Below are positions 22,701 to 34,982 of a DNA stretch of 64,000 nt, one piece after another. Location: contig OX327691.1 of NCBI GenBank assembly GCA_946807835.1, positions 15,365,688 through 15,429,687 of the forward strand, written 5' to 3'. Every line of letters begins with the position of its first letter. Position 1 is the stretch's first letter. The DNA comes from Ailanthus altissimus. Its lineage: Eukaryota; Streptophyta; Magnoliopsida; Sapindales; Simaroubaceae. The notes below the pieces were generated by a model. It was not told where the DNA came from. It did not search any database and saw only the letters and a program-made list of their open reading frames with translations. The translations under genes were made by a program, and so were the position numbers.

Positions 22701-24600
22701 ATTCAAAAAAGAAAAGTCGACAGAATTCATTAAGAGAAGTAATTAATAGATATAATATCATAAGAGTCGTAAACTGCGAATGAACTAGAATGATACATCT
22801 TTTAGATACATTTTAACAAAATAAGGGGAAAGAAACAAATATGATTAAATGAAGTTTTTAATTTTTAAAATTAATTAATCTATTTCCTTACCGCTTGTAA
22901 ATTATCCCTTGACAATTATTTGCTGGCCTGCTGCAACATGCCATAATCTTAGATCTCTTACAAAATTTTCTCGTGCACTCGTAGTACTGTTATTGCCCTT
23001 CGTTACTTAAACTTTGCACCTCCAAAATTATTTTATGACGTTTGATACGTTGATACGGGAGAGGAACTCTCAAATGAAAAACTTGAAATACTCCATTTTA
23101 ATTTCCATCCTTGTTTGTGCTTTGCATCTTAATATCTTATTACCTTGTACGAGTTATAATTCAATCATGTCAACTCCAGCACCAGTAGTTTTCATATGAC
23201 CTTTTTTTATTTATAGAATTATTAAGTTGATGTAATATCATTAATTTAATTATATATATTATATTTTAAAATTATTGATATAAAATCAGACATATTATTA
23301 AAATGCTATACAAGATAAGTTTACTAAAATATGCCCAAATTTAAATATTTTTTTGAAAAAGAATACAAACAATCTCATTACAAATAAAACTATTTCTACA
23401 CTGAAATTTATCTCCTCCTTTATTGAGTACTGAGGGTGGGAAATCCTGTCTTGTCTTAACGCAGAAGGATGAAGGTAGGACTCATATTAATATCATCGCA
23501 CGATCCAGAGTTCTGGGGGAAAAAATGTGAGTGAGAGACAGAGAATCAATGCCTGCTACAAAATCCAAATAGTTCGCTTTTCTGAATAATCGGTGTACAG
23601 TATTTCTCTATTAATAGCATCTTTAGCAGGGGTATTTGGATTTAACTTTAAAAAAAAACAAAAAATATTTTTTTTTTCTACTGATATTTTGATAGCATCT
23701 TGGCTAACTCATTGTATTTTTAAGACCTAAGACTTGCTGCAAGTAGCCCGTGGTTGCATCATCAATCAGGCTAAAGCCTAAACCCTAAGAGCCATTTTAA
23801 TCGGAAAGTTGAGCCCCTTGTTAATGGAATCCTTAATTAATTATCAACTAATACAATATACAAGCATCAAGAACATACATAGACTGACGATATTATAATC
23901 ATAAATTATATGATAAGTTATATAATATCAGGATTAAAACTTTTTGTAAAAAGCCGATGACGCACCAATGTTGCACAGATTTTCTTTTCTTTTTTTTATT
24001 ATAAAAAAATGGTGACGTATACGTCCAATGTATGCATATTTTATACGTAGGGATTAAAAATATGATTAGCAGAAATTAGATGCCATTTCTGAGAATGATG
24101 TACAGAAGACAACTTTTTGGTATGACATCATATGATTAATTTGTTCAAACAATAGCGGTCCAAAGTAATTATCATAAAAACAATCTCAAAGCTATGTCCT
24201 TTGAATTGACAAACAAAATCTATATACAATTGCATTGAAAAGTACATTCCAAGGAATCTTCCACTCTTATCATGAGATATATATATATATATATCTCTAA
24301 ATATGCTTAATATTAAGGCAGGCTTACAAATTTGAAAGATAAGGATATGCCAACAACTTTCTCATTTCATTAAGAACTTAGTTTGTAAATGTGATTCGGA
24401 AGGATGAGAGTTATAAGAGCAGGTAGATGTTGCTGCGTAATCTTCATAATTTATCTTGTTAATTAATTTGCTTGACTTTCTAATAACACGTTAGCTACCT
24501 ATATTAATATTAACAAATAAGTGTATACTTAAGTAACCAAACAAGTTTCTTTTGAAAACAAGCAATTGAAACAAGAAAATGGAACTAAGAAAATGGAACT
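22700..24600. other. Intergenic, no supported gene
   Basis: AT-rich with an (AT)n tract at about 24278-24294 and poly-T/poly-A runs near 23650-23680. The small frame at 23014-23199 has no recognised homology. Confidence 0.5.
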
Positions 24601-24614
24601 ATGTATGTCATTTG

Positions 24615-25260
24615 AAATGTTAGTATATCATTCAACTCAATAATAAAAATTGATAAATGAAGGTATAATATTAGTATTAAAGATAAATTTAATAATTTCC
24701 TTCATATAAAACATAATATTAATATTAATGACAAGTTTAACGGTCCCCTTCATATGAAACATAGAACTAAGTAGGCCTGATAGTCGAGTAGGTTTGAATT
24801 AAGTGGATCCCTCTTATCATAAACTGAAATAGGTGAATGATCAATATTAATATTAAAAATAATTTTTAACAATTTTTCTCACGTGAAACGTGAATTTAAG
24901 TAGATTTGAATCAAGTAGATCTCATTAAAAACAAGTTTTAATAGTCATCCTCACGTGAAATATGAATCTGAATAGGTCTAAATCAAGTGGAACCGTCGTC
25001 TCGTAGACTGAAAATCAATTAAATTAATTGAACCAAATGGATTCGTCATCTCATAGAGAGAAAATAGAAAAATTATTTGAAAACAATGACACGAGAGTTC
25101 AAACTTAAGATTTTAACTCTGATATTATATTAGTTTATCACTCAACTAAAAAATTTAAGCTGATAGATAAAAATGCAATATTAATATTAAAAATAAGTAT
25201 TTTTTTAGAATAAAAATTAAAAACAAGTCTTAACAGGAAACATAATTATCATCCTTTATA
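24615..25260 (-). mobile_element. Probable decayed TRIM-like element
   Basis: Two similar blocks (about 24618-24720 and 25128-25215) share ATCA-TCAACT-AA, AA-TTGATA-ATGA and ATAATATTA-TATTAAA. Just below the upper block the plus strand reads AACTCTGATATTATATTAG, a decayed reverse-complement primer-binding site (normal ...CTCTGATACCATGTTAG). Between them lie several degenerate repeats of a unit with CACGTGAAA and TCAAGTGGATC. No coding capacity. Confidence 0.45.
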
Positions 25261-25465
25261 AAATACAAGTACATTTACTTACTAAATAATTAAGAAGATG
25301 ATATATGCCGTGGAAAACATCATCCCTTGTAAAATATTTAAACAATGAGTCAATTTTAAGTGCGAACAACTGCAAACATATTTATTTATTAATTATTATA
25401 AAAATTATGTATATTATAGAAGACCCATTTATTATCTTTTGTAAATATATTTAAGCAATGAGTTA

Positions 25466-26039
25466 TGTTGGAGTGGAAGCGCTTCACATAAGTATAAATA
25501 ATATAACAAACAATTGAAAAAATATGATAGAGAATGAAAGATAGAAGGAATAACACAATAATTTACATGGTTCAGCAATTGCCTACATTTACAGCGGATT
25601 AAGATCTTATTTCTTATTGAATAAACAAAAATTCACAAATAATTCTTAGAAAAAACTCACAAAGAATTTTTTTTTCTCACTATAAAGGATTGCACAAAAT
25701 TGCTATCTTTTAGTGTCTATATTGTGATAATATTTAATTGATGTTTACAAGGGTTTATATAGTGATTACAATGACATTAAAAATCTTAGAATTAGTTGAA
25801 ATAAGAGTCTTTACTTTTGGGATTCTAAATCTCATTAAAAAAAGTCAATTGACCAAAAACAGAAAATACTTATAAGTTGTCGCGTGAACAGTATATGCGT
25901 GAACAATATTTTGCTTCTGGCTTTTCGTTATCCTTCTTTTTTGCATGACCCCCACGTACTAAACTTCTTACAGACTCTTTATTGACCTCCAATTCAAAAT
26001 CAAAACTCATTCTTAATTTTGAATAATTAATTTCTAACA
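25466..26039 (-). repeat. Solo LTR (copia-type)
   Basis: It starts TGTTGGAGTGG and ends TTTCTAACA, 574 bp, with TG...CA ends. Flanks are AGTTA (25461-25465) and AATTA (26040-26044), a possible target duplication with one mismatch. The segment TTTACATGGTTCAGCAATTG is a block common in plant LTRs read from the reverse side. No internal retroelement sequence adjoins it. Confidence 0.65.
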
Positions 26040-26568
26040 AATTATTTTTAGTGAGACCATTTAAATATTTTAAAATGTGAAATTGAGCTCTACAATACTA
26101 TATAGTTTAAAAAAAGGCATTGTTTTGTATTTATTTTAACAGTTAGGTGATAAAAAATTAACAGTACATTTATTTCTACTTTAATAGAAATTTTGAGTGC
26201 AAATCTCTTGCCTTTATATTATAAAAAAAAAAAGTGTGGTGTTCTTGATTGTACATTCATATTTAAAACATATGAATATCCAAATGAGAGTTTTTATTGT
26301 TATCATAATTCTTTATAATTATTATTCAAATCCAATAAAAAAAACAAAATTTTCAAGAAGTTTTTGCAAGCCGCGGTAACACAAAACCAATCAACAAAAT
26401 TTCTATATATGATTACAAGTTGTTACTCGGATTTTGGTTCAAAGTTTTGCTGACAAGGTTCAAAAAACCACATGTTGGTAGGAAAACATAACACAAAATT
26501 AAGGGAAATAAAAGCAAAACTAAGCAAGTAGTGAAACTAAAATCTAAAATAATACCAAAGCCATTTCT

Positions 26569-28101
26569 TTACAAATCGGAATGTGAGGAAGAAGTCCACA
26601 CAGAAGCTGAAAGCAAACGCCTAGATTTCCAACCTAAAACCAACTTATTATTGGCCAATTCTTCGACTCTATATCCATCATTAAATAATCCCAATAAAAG
26701 CTTTGCTTGACAATGATTGGCAAAGCTTATATTAACAGGCTTCAACCCCACCGCAGCCAACCACTCCCCCCAAGCGCAACTCTCCTCTTCTCGACGGCTC
26801 CGGTAGATCCGGGCCAATGACCCGGAAATTCGGGGCCCCAAAAACACTCTTTCAACTAATGCCCGGGCCCGGCTCAGCATTGGGAACCCGGCTTCAAGTG
26901 AGTCATAAACTGCTGAGTAATGGTGTAATGAGTCCATGAACCGGCTCACAAACCCGCCATCTCCAATGGGCCCAGTCTCTTCTTCAACCAGGGTCACCAA
27001 TCTCGGGTTCAGGGTCTTGGCTCCGGATAGAAATACAGATATTGAATCGGGTGCCCGGTAACTAAAATGAGGGAGATGGAGCATACAATTGATTATCAAA
27101 GCTTCTCCTCTTACCAACTTCAAAGCTGACGTCCTAAATGTTTCATCAGAGTCCAGTCTACACTGATGAAATGAAAAGGGTTGACCAATCGATGCTGCAA
27201 ATGCAACCAAACGCCGTCCCGTTTCTTGGACGGTGCTGATCGACCGCCGCCCACCGCCACCTCTTGATAACGCCGTGATCCTTAGATGTGGGGCATGTGG
27301 GCCGTCTTTTCTAGAAACTAGGGCCTGCATCAACGACGCCCATTGAATCCCTTCCATGATATCATAATCAACTATGTGAACTCTCCTGTCATTGGCTACA
27401 GCTTCAAGGATTGCTTGATTTGCCGTGAAATGACCAAACTTAACGTAAGGTGACATGTCTTGCAGCAATTGAAACGCTGCAAGCACGTCCGTCCGAGTAT
27501 GATCATCACGGTGGTGGGGTCCATTGCTGATATAATGCTTATTACTATGTACACCCCCGGCGCCTTCGAGCAAACCCTGTAAGGCGTCGGTGAAATAAGC
27601 CGCCAGCCTTTCCATGTTGGTACCGTCGTTAGGGGAGACCAATTCCTTGAGCCGAACCAATATCACCCGAGCCAGTTCACGGCTCTTGTTCACGCCGGTT
27701 AGAGCCTCGGCCGCAGCCATCAAGAGATGGACCAACCTCAAGCCCTTGAAATCATCGCCGTTGGTTTCTTCATCAACGGCCATATTGCTGCTAGTGGTGT
27801 CAGTTGATGACACTGAGTTGCAAGGTTCATGGGCAACTCTAGCAGCAGGGTTTAGTCCATTACTATCGTCCATCATCGACTCGAAGAGGTCGTGAAAATC
27901 ATCGGGGCCACCTGATAAAGCTTCCCAATCAACGACCGGAGACCAGTCGTTCCAGTTACAGGCATAGTCTTCGTCCGTAGTAGTGGTGGTAGTACTGTTG
28001 GTGGTTGTTGTTGTGGTTGTTATGGCGGGGCTATAGCCGGAGAAATCCAGCTCAAAGATGTCATCAAAGTCCATGGCCATGGCTATGGCTGATGAACTCA
28101 T
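26569..28101 (-). CDS. NSP2: GRAS-domain transcription regulator, NSP2-like
   Basis: The protein is 510 residues, in one exon, as is usual for GRAS genes. The N-terminus is acidic and divergent with a poly-Thr tract (about 28-42). The GRAS domain runs from about 119 to the end: LHR1 ([15 protein letters not shown]), VHIID-type block [14 protein letters not shown] (241-254), then LHR2, PFYRE and SAW regions (end: [16 protein letters not shown]). The [16 protein letters not shown] wording is typical of NSP2. In legumes NSP2 works with NSP1 in the nucleus in symbiosis signalling; in non-nodulating plants it is tied to mycorrhizal colonisation and strigolactone synthesis. The codons for VILVRLK contain a miR171h-type site (27649-27666). 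The frame is intact with no sign of decay. Confidence 0.93.
   Translation of the reverse strand: MSSSAIAMAMDFDDIFELDFSGYSPAITTTTTTTNSTTTTTTDEDYACNWNDWSPVVDWEALSGGPDDFHDLFESMMDDSNGLNPAARVAHEPCNSVSSTDTTSSNMAVDEETNGDDFKGLRLVHLLMAAAEALTGVNKSRELARVILVRLKELVSPNDGTNMERLAAYFTDALQGLLEGAGGVHSNKHYISNGPHHRDDHTRTDVLAAFQLLQDMSPYVKFGHFTANQAILEAVANDRRVHIVDYDIMEGIQWASLMQALVSRKDGPHAPHLRITALSRGGGGRRSISTVQETGRRLVAFAASIGQPFSFHQCRLDSDETFRTSALKLVRGEALIINCMLHLPHFSYRAPDSISVFLSGAKTLNPRLVTLVEEETGPIGDGGFVSRFMDSLHHYSAVYDSLEAGFPMLSRARALVERVFLGPRISGSLARIYRSRREEESCAWGEWLAAVGLKPVNISFANHCQAKLLLGLFNDGYRVEELANNKLVLGWKSRRLLSASVWTSSSHSDL
27649..27666 (-). promoter_or_regulatory. miR171h-type microRNA target site in the NSP2-like mRNA
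   Basis: On the coding strand this reads GTGATATTGGTTCGGCTC. The reverse complement of the miR171h core, as I recall it, is GTGATATTGATTCGGCTC, so there is one difference, which pairs as G:U. It lies in the LHR1 coding region (residues 146-151), where NSP2 of several plants is known to be cleaved by miR171h. Confidence 0.8.
27975..28022 (-). repeat. Imperfect ACN codon repeat (poly-Thr tract)
   Basis: A run of mixed ACC/ACA/ACT codons encodes a Thr-rich segment near residues 27-42 with a single Asn-Ser interruption. This hydroxyl-rich spacer in the GRAS N-terminus is likely to vary in length between alleles. Confidence 0.8.
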
Positions 28102-28310
28102 TGAAGTAAGAAGAGTTAATTTGTGTATGTGTCGGTGTTGAGTTTAGGTTTTAATTTATAAACTTATAATGAATGTGTGAAAGGAGGTTTATTGGGGGAG
28201 AGGAAAGAGCTGGAGCAAGAGACAGTGAAGGCAGGAAGTGATTGAGTTTAAAAGTTTTAATTAAGTGATTATCTACTAAGATGGGCTGCAGATCCTTATG
28301 TTAGTTTGGT

Positions 28311-28320
28311 TTTATATACA
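28311..28320 (-). promoter_or_regulatory. Likely TATA box of the NSP2-like gene
   Basis: The minus strand reads TGTATATAAA about 210 bp upstream of the start codon, leaving a 5' leader of roughly 180 bases. This is the best TATA match in the near-upstream region; the transcription start is not shown by sequence. Confidence 0.5.
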
Positions 28321-28329
28321 CGATGATGG

Positions 28330-29930
28330 GTCTTAATAAGTTAATGAATATTATTAATCAATAATGTCTATGGTACTGTCTGACATCTAACCCCCTCATT
28401 TTAGTATTATTGTCACAAAATTCTGCCTTATCTAATTTTGCATCTTCCCGTGTATACAGTTGGATGCACAAATACGCCTCTATATATTATTAATTCTCTT
28501 CATATATGCCTATGAAATAAATAATTTGAACCAATGTTTTTAGGTCAGAAAAAATTTTCATGGGTTGATAAATAAATGTTTCAGACTTCCCAGTACATTG
28601 TGAGTTTTAACGAAGGTTGATTGATTAATAAGGATTTTTACCTTCATTAGAAAACTGTCTTTAATATCCAAATCAAAACATTTGAGATTACACTGGATAT
28701 TTTGGGGACCGATTAAATTTTAACAATTTTACAAATTTTTTTTTTTTAACTACTTATGTGCATGGCTTTCATAGTGCCATACTTTTAGACAAACAGTTTT
28801 TTTTTTTTTTTAAAAAAAAAAAAGAAAGTTGCATATTACAAAGAATTAGTTGATAGTTTTGAATGAAATACGTGGGGATATATGGAGATATGCAAAGAAA
28901 AGCAGATGCTGAAAGCAAAATCGCCATTTTTGAGCAACTTTAGTGGAAAAGACAGTGGCGAATGACGAATCATTTCGCGTGGAAATCATCAAAATGAAAG
29001 GTCAGTTAGATGAAAGCACTTTAATTTGACAGCTTTAACCACACTTGTGGCTCTTTACGATTCAGATAAACCCTAAAAGGTGAGTTCAAAGTTCAAACAA
29101 CTCAGTTGAGGTGACTGGTCTTTTTGCTAGTTGCTACCACCATGTCACCACCTCCGCCACGTCACTCTAGCGGCCGGCAACACCGTCTAGCTCCATTTTC
29201 TTCATAGCTGATTAGCCATAACCCACCAATTACAACTCCCAAAATATGAAAATAATTAATGGATTAATTATATGAATTCGCTTTCATTTGCACAGAGAAT
29301 GTTAGCTGCTGTTCATATTGAATCGCCATCGGGGGCTCCACAATTCGGGGAGCTTTTAAGTCAAATTTCAGATCAATGGATGTGATTGGTTGATTAGAAG
29401 TCATTAAATTAAGTTGATGTCAAAGGGGACCACCATGTGAATGGGCCCCATAGAAAATAAGGGACCAATTACATTGTCATTGTCAAAATCTCGTAGAATT
29501 GCCGGGGCTACTAAGCCTTGCGGCCGCATCAATTTTGTAGTTAAACAAAATAATCGTTACAATAAGTAAAATTTAATAAAGCGCAAAATATGCGACAATA
29601 GGTAAAATTTGGCTGCAGAAAATTGCGACAATAAGTAAAATTTTGATAAATGAAATTCCGACAAGAAGTAAAATTAGGCTGGGTTTGTTTGATACATATA
29701 TTTCGAACTTTATGTCGTGTTTTTAGTGTTAGGATGTACTAGTAAACTATATTTGGTCCACTCCCGTATTTATATTTATAAACGACCTTTATTTTGTTTT
29801 ATTTTTTGAAATAATAAGACTTTCATTCTACAAGGAAAAATATAAGCATCAACTTAATTAGCGGAAAAAAATTTTAACAATTAGAAGACTCTGTAGCAAT
29901 CAAATCTAATTTAGCTTGTACATAGGTAAT
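28330..29930. other. Upstream region of NSP2-like gene, no gene seen
   Basis: It contains a poly-T/poly-A run at about 28736-28825 and four degenerate copies of a GCGACAATAAGTAAAATT unit between about 29545 and 29665. GC-richer patches near 29140-29200 and 29500-29530 show no open frame. Confidence 0.5.
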
Positions 29931-29973
29931 TAAATTACAAATTCAAACAATATATACAACACAAAGACTGAAT

Positions 29974-30712
29974 TGTATATTGTAAGAGTATTTTAAATTA
30001 ATCATATATATATTAAAAACTTGATGGAAAGAGAAGACAAAGTGAAAATGAAGAAAAAGAAAGAAAAAAGAAAGAGAAAGGAGACTGGGGCGCCGCAGTG
30101 CCCTAGACAAAATGTGGGTGTCACGGCGCTCATACGGGCTACCACCCCTAACTTTGTTGATAACCATTGTCTTTATTATATGGGCCATGGTATTACAGTT
30201 GAAGGTGTGACTCATTGAAGAGTCATTTAGCTCTCCAATAAGTTGCGTTTTTTTGAAAAGACACAATTTTGAATCAAAGATTATGACCTTATGGAAAGAT
30301 ACACAAAATTTTCTAAGGTCGTGACTCTTTGAAAAGGCATGTGTCTACTCCCAATGATGAGTTGATCTAAAAAGGTATTGTGTCTTTCAAGAGAGGCACA
30401 AATACCTCTATAAATAGAGAAGCACAGTTCACTCTTAAATTTTATGAATTATTGATCATTCTCTTCTTTATTCTCTCCATTTATCAATTCTCATCAAAGT
30501 TATCTCGTTGTCCTACAAAACTTTTAATTGATGTATACTATTATAAATTCAGTAGTCATTGAATTCTGAAACTATCCTACTACATAACCCATTTGTACCT
30601 TCATCATTATCATTGTGGGGGTAGAAATAGTTCAAGGACAGTGCCTTGCACGCATTGACTACACAATTCATTAGTATCTATCTATACAATTCTCATAACT
30701 ACATTTTCAACA
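29974..30712 (+). repeat. 5' LTR of 30-35 kb copia
   Basis: It shares about 390 bp of alignable sequence with the 3' LTR. A TATA-like CTCTATAAATAGAG sits at about 30402-30415. The end is placed near TTTTCAACA; a decayed primer-binding site (TGGTATTAATGG, about 30733-30744) follows. The end could be up to 20 bp further right. Confidence 0.7.
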
Positions 30713-30779
30713 ATCTGAAACTATTATTAAATTGGTATTAATGGTAATTCAACTCTTCTTGTAGTAGTCAAGTCTCTTT

Positions 30780-31640
30780 TAGAGGCTACAAAAATTTTAC
30801 CATTTGATGGTAAGCACTTCAAGAGATGGCAAGATTGGGTGTATGACATTCTGGATGTGATGAGCATGGCAAAATATCTTACTAAACCTTCTCTGGATGC
30901 AAATGCTGAAAACTATAATGAGGAGATCTTAAAACAAAATATCGTGTATAAGGTATGTCGTAACACAATCTTACACACATTATCTAATGAATTATATGAT
31001 GTATATTCTTCTTACAAAAATACACATGAAATTTAGGCACAACTCAAAGAAATATCTTATAGAAAATGCAGGTGCTCAAAAGTATATAATTGTAAATTTC
31101 TTAGATTTTAAGATGTCTAAAGAAAAAGAGATTACTTCTCAAATTCATGATTTTTATTTGTTAATTAACGATTTAAAAAATGAGAGCATTGTTCTCCTTG
31201 AGCTTTTTGTGGCTGGTTGTTTGGTTGAGAAATTATCAAATTCTTAGAATGATTATAAGAAAACTAACAAGCACAAAATGAAGTATTTAAAATTGAAATA
31301 TTCTATTATTCATATTAGAATTGTAAAAATAATCGCTAACAAGAGAACAATGAAAAGGTTAAGGAACTTGTTTCTGAGGCAAACTTAGTGGAGAATGAAA
31401 ATCATGATAATGAGAAGAATGGTGAGACCACAAACAACACCTACCTTAAGAACGCAAAGCCCTCATTTAAAAAGAAGAAAAGTAAGTGTTATGTTTATGG
31501 TAAGAATGGTCACTTAGCTTACCAATGCAAATATAGAAAAGATAAAAAGGGAAATAATAAAACTCTCAAGGCCAATTTGGTTGAGGGAGAAGATATTGTT
31601 GCTGTAATATTTATTTTTCAAGTAAACATGGTTGCAAATA
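30780..31640 (+). pseudogene. Copia gag with altered zinc knuckle
   Basis: Pieces in several frames give FDGKHFKRWQDWVYDIL, a gag N-terminal signature, and CYVYGKNGHLAYQC (about 31487-31530). The second knuckle cysteine has become Tyr, so the CX2CX4HX4C motif is broken. Stops occur at about 31036 and in several later places. Confidence 0.8.
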
Positions 31641-31860
31641 GCAACAAAGAGTGGGTCATAGACTATGGAGTCACAAGACATATTTATGGTGACAAAAATG
31701 ACTTTTATGACTATGTTCATACAAGAGAAGGGGAAGAACATGTATATCTTAGAAATTTTCGTCACCTGTGATAGGTAAAGGAAAAGTTTTCCTCAAATTA
31801 ACTTTTGAAAGAACTCTTATACTGAATAATGTGTTATATATTTCAAACATTAGATATAAT
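31640..31860 (+). pseudogene. Copia protease remnant
   Basis: WVIDYGVTRHIYGDK aligns with the copia protease active site WVIDSGATRHI. The catalytic DSG triad reads DYG here, so it would be inactive. Confidence 0.8.
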
Positions 31861-31927
31861 TTGATTTCTATATTTATACTTGGTAAAGTTAATGTAAAAG
31901 TCTCTTTTTAAAGGAGATAAAGTTGTA

Positions 31928-32960
31928 TTGATCAAAAATGAAACATTCGTTGGGAAGGGATATTCATCCAATGATTTGTTCAAACTCAATGTAATAAAAA
32001 CCTCTTTGAATAAAAGTTTTACTTCTATTTACATTATTGATCCCTATAATTTATGGCATGATAGGTTAGGTCACTTGAATTATTTGTATATAAGAAAAAT
32101 AGAAGAATTGGTTTACTCTCAAATCTTGGGTTAAAAGACATACATAAATATAATATATGTTTGGAAAAAAAAATTCCCAAAGAAAAGTTATAAACCAATT
32201 ACTTTTATAGAGAATGAATTACTTAGTTTAATTCATAGTAACCTAAGTGAAATAAAAGATGTCATGACTAAAGGAGAAAAAAGGTATTACATTACCTTTA
32301 TAGATGATTTTTTAAGGTATATTAAATTATATATCTTGAAAAATAAAGATGAGTCATATGATAAGTTCTTAATCTATAAATAAGAAATTGAGACTTAACT
32401 TGAAAAGAAAATTAAAAGATTAAGAATAGATAGAGGTGGAGAATATATGTCAAACATGTTTGGTTCGTATTGTGAGAATAATAGAATTACACATAAAGTG
32501 ACACCTCCGTATTCTTCTGAATCTAATGGTGGCTGAAAGAAAAAATAGAACTTTTAAAGAATATAATGAATTGTATGTTATTAAATTTTGGAGCACCTAT
32601 GAACTTGTGGTAAGGGGGGAAGCAATTTTAACTCCTCTCTATATACAAAACTGTGTTCCATAAAAAAAATTAGAATAACACCCTAAGAGTTATAAAAATG
32701 TCATACACATAATCTTTCATATCTTAAAGTGTGGGGGTATTCTACTAAGGTCTTAATTTTGAATCTTAAAAGGAAAAGAATAAGATCTAAGATAATTGAT
32801 TGTATGTTCATAGCATATGGCCAAAATAATGTTGCATATAAATTTTTGGTGTTATTAGATATCATGAATTTGTTTAATGCAAATAATATCATAGAATCTA
32901 AAAATACAAAATTCTTTGAAATTATGTTACCTAAGAAAGCTAAGCCAGAAAAATTATTGA
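31928..32960 (+). pseudogene. Copia integrase remnant
   Basis: LWHDRLGHLN opens the zinc domain. Further along, with stops, come YYITFIDDFLRYI, RIDRGGEYMSNMF and PPYSSESNGG, matching FIDDxSRY, TDNGGEY and TPQxNG of the DDE core. Later, KIIDCMFIAYGQNN matches the downstream C-terminal block. The region after NGG is frameshifted. Confidence 0.8.
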
Positions 32961-33079
32961 CTCATAAAAATATAAATAATGATCCTCTTGAGAGTTCTAA
33001 CAATGAACTTAGAAAAAAATAAAAGAATGAGAACAATCACTAACTTTGGTGATGACTTCTATATATTTCTTATAGAAAA

Positions 33080-33900
33080 TGACTCCAAGACATATAGTAA
33101 GGCAATGTCCTCTCTTGATGCTCCTTCATGGAGATATGTCATTAATGATGAAATCAACTCCATCATAAGTAATCATGTATGAAAAATAGTTGATTTACCT
33201 CATAGTTCCAAACTCATTAGTTGTAAATGGATCTTTAAAAAGAAAAAGGTGGTTGATGGAACAATTGAAAATTTTAAGGCAAGATTAGTTACCAAAAGGT
33301 TTACTCAAAATAAAAATTTAGATTACTTTGATACTTATATTCCTGTAACTAAAATCACATCTATCAGAATTTTGGTTACATTAGTTGCAATCCATGATTG
33401 GTATATACATCAAATTGATGTAAAAACTGCTTTTCTAAATGGTGGTTTAGAAGATGAGATCTTTATATGTATGACATGCTTATATTCAATCCTAGTATGA
33501 AAGTAATCGATGAGGTTAAGAAATTTTTATCAACTAAGTTTGATATGAAAGATAAAGGAGACTGATATTATTCTTGGAATTAAGATAATGAGATTTTATA
33601 GTAGTCTATCTTTGTCTTAAGAACACTATATTGAAAAATTCTTAGAGAAGTTTGAATACTTGGAATATAAACCGGTAGCAAAACTTTATGATGTTAGAAT
33701 CAAACCTTACAAAAATAAAGAACATAGTAAAAATCAAGCCCGTTACGCTCAAATTATTAGTAATTTCATGTATTTAATGAATTGTACAATGCTTGATATA
33801 GCATATGCTATTGGGAGACTGAGTAGATATACTCAAAACCCTAAAAAAAAACTTAGAGTGTTTTGGATAGAGTTGCTAAATATCTAAAGGGCACTAAAAA
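33080..33900 (+). pseudogene. Copia reverse transcriptase with internal deletion
   Basis: LDAPSWRYVINDEINSI, NFKARLVTKRFTQ and IHQIDVKTAFLNG mark the RT N-terminal half. At about 33468 the frame jumps from GLEDEIF straight to a damaged Y-DDML-IF (DMLIFNPSMKVIDEVKKFL). The segment normally between them (the EQPEGF to YVDD part, on the order of 100 codons) is missing. The C-terminal block, IISNFMYLMNCTMLDIAYA, is present. Confidence 0.8.
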
Positions 33901-33929
33901 TTATATTCTAACATATAGTAGATCACAAC

Positions 33930-34375
33930 CTATGGTAAAAGGTTATAGTGATGCAAATTGGATCTTAAAATCTAATAAAGTAAAGTCAACTAGTGGATAT
34001 ATGTTCACTTTAAGTGGAGGTGATATATGTTAGAAATTCACTAAGCAGACTTGTATTACACGATCTACCATGGAATTTGAATTAATAGCTTTAAAAAAGG
34101 CTTGTTTCGAAGCTGAGTGGTCAAGAACACTCATAAATGATCTTCCCTTTAATTCTCACTCTCCTAACTCTATTACAATCAATTGTGATTATCTAACTGC
34201 TATAGCCAGAGTAAAAAGCAAAATATACTATAAGAAGAGTAGACATATTTGTCTACGACATGAAATTGTTAAGCAACTACTAGAATCTGGGGTAGTGAGC
34301 CTAGATTTTGTAAGGTCAGAGATGAATTTGGTCGATCTTCTGACAAAATCATTAAATAGGAGATTAATAGAATAG
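33930..34375 (+). pseudogene. Copia RNase H domain
   Basis: YSDANWILKSNKVKSTSGY and, after one stop, TRSTMEFELIAL match the copia RNase H blocks GYSDADWAG..., STSGYVF and STAEAEYIAL. The end, VRSEMNLVDLLTKSLNR, matches the conserved VxSxxNLADxLTKxL terminus. Confidence 0.85.
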
Positions 34376-34982
34376 ACATCAAAGGGATGAGACTTCTATC
34401 TAGAGCAATAGATAAGAGTGATAGTAACTTTACCTATGTGATTGGAGATCCCATGAAATATGTTTATAGGGGAAAGAATAAGTCACTTGTTGTCTAGTTG
34501 TACTACCAATTATACTTGTGAGGCCTTTTCCTATGGCGAGGTAGTACTTCTGTAGTGATAAAAGGTTGAGTTAGTCTCTTAATGAACTCTATAGCCCTTT
34601 ATAGATGGGTGGTGTGTCTACCTGCAAAGCACACTTGATGGAGTGTCACCTATGTGAGTGTGAAACTGGACCGGTTCCTATAAGAGCTAGGTAGGTATCC
34701 TTAGAGCACTCATGAAGTTAGGAATGCACATGGCAGGTAAAGTGCCAAAAGTAGGACAAAAACAATATTGAGAATTTAACTTGATCTCGTAATCCTCTAT
34801 CTTACAAAAAATGGATATAGGTTCATAAAAAATTTGATTTCACCTAGTTCCTGTAAGTTACGATTACTTGATCAATGGTTAGTTCATAACTTGGAAGAAC
34901 ACCAATTCATATAAGTTAAATTCTACTTTGATGTAAAGTTGATATAAGAAATATGATTTATTTGAAATATATGAGGGATTAT

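Noticed and set aside
25466..26044. Perfect target duplication for the solo LTR
   Set aside because: Flanks are AGTTA and AATTA, one mismatch; kept only as possible.
27614..27895. 93-residue plus-strand frame inside the GRAS gene
   Set aside because: Antisense shadow of a strong intact coding sequence.
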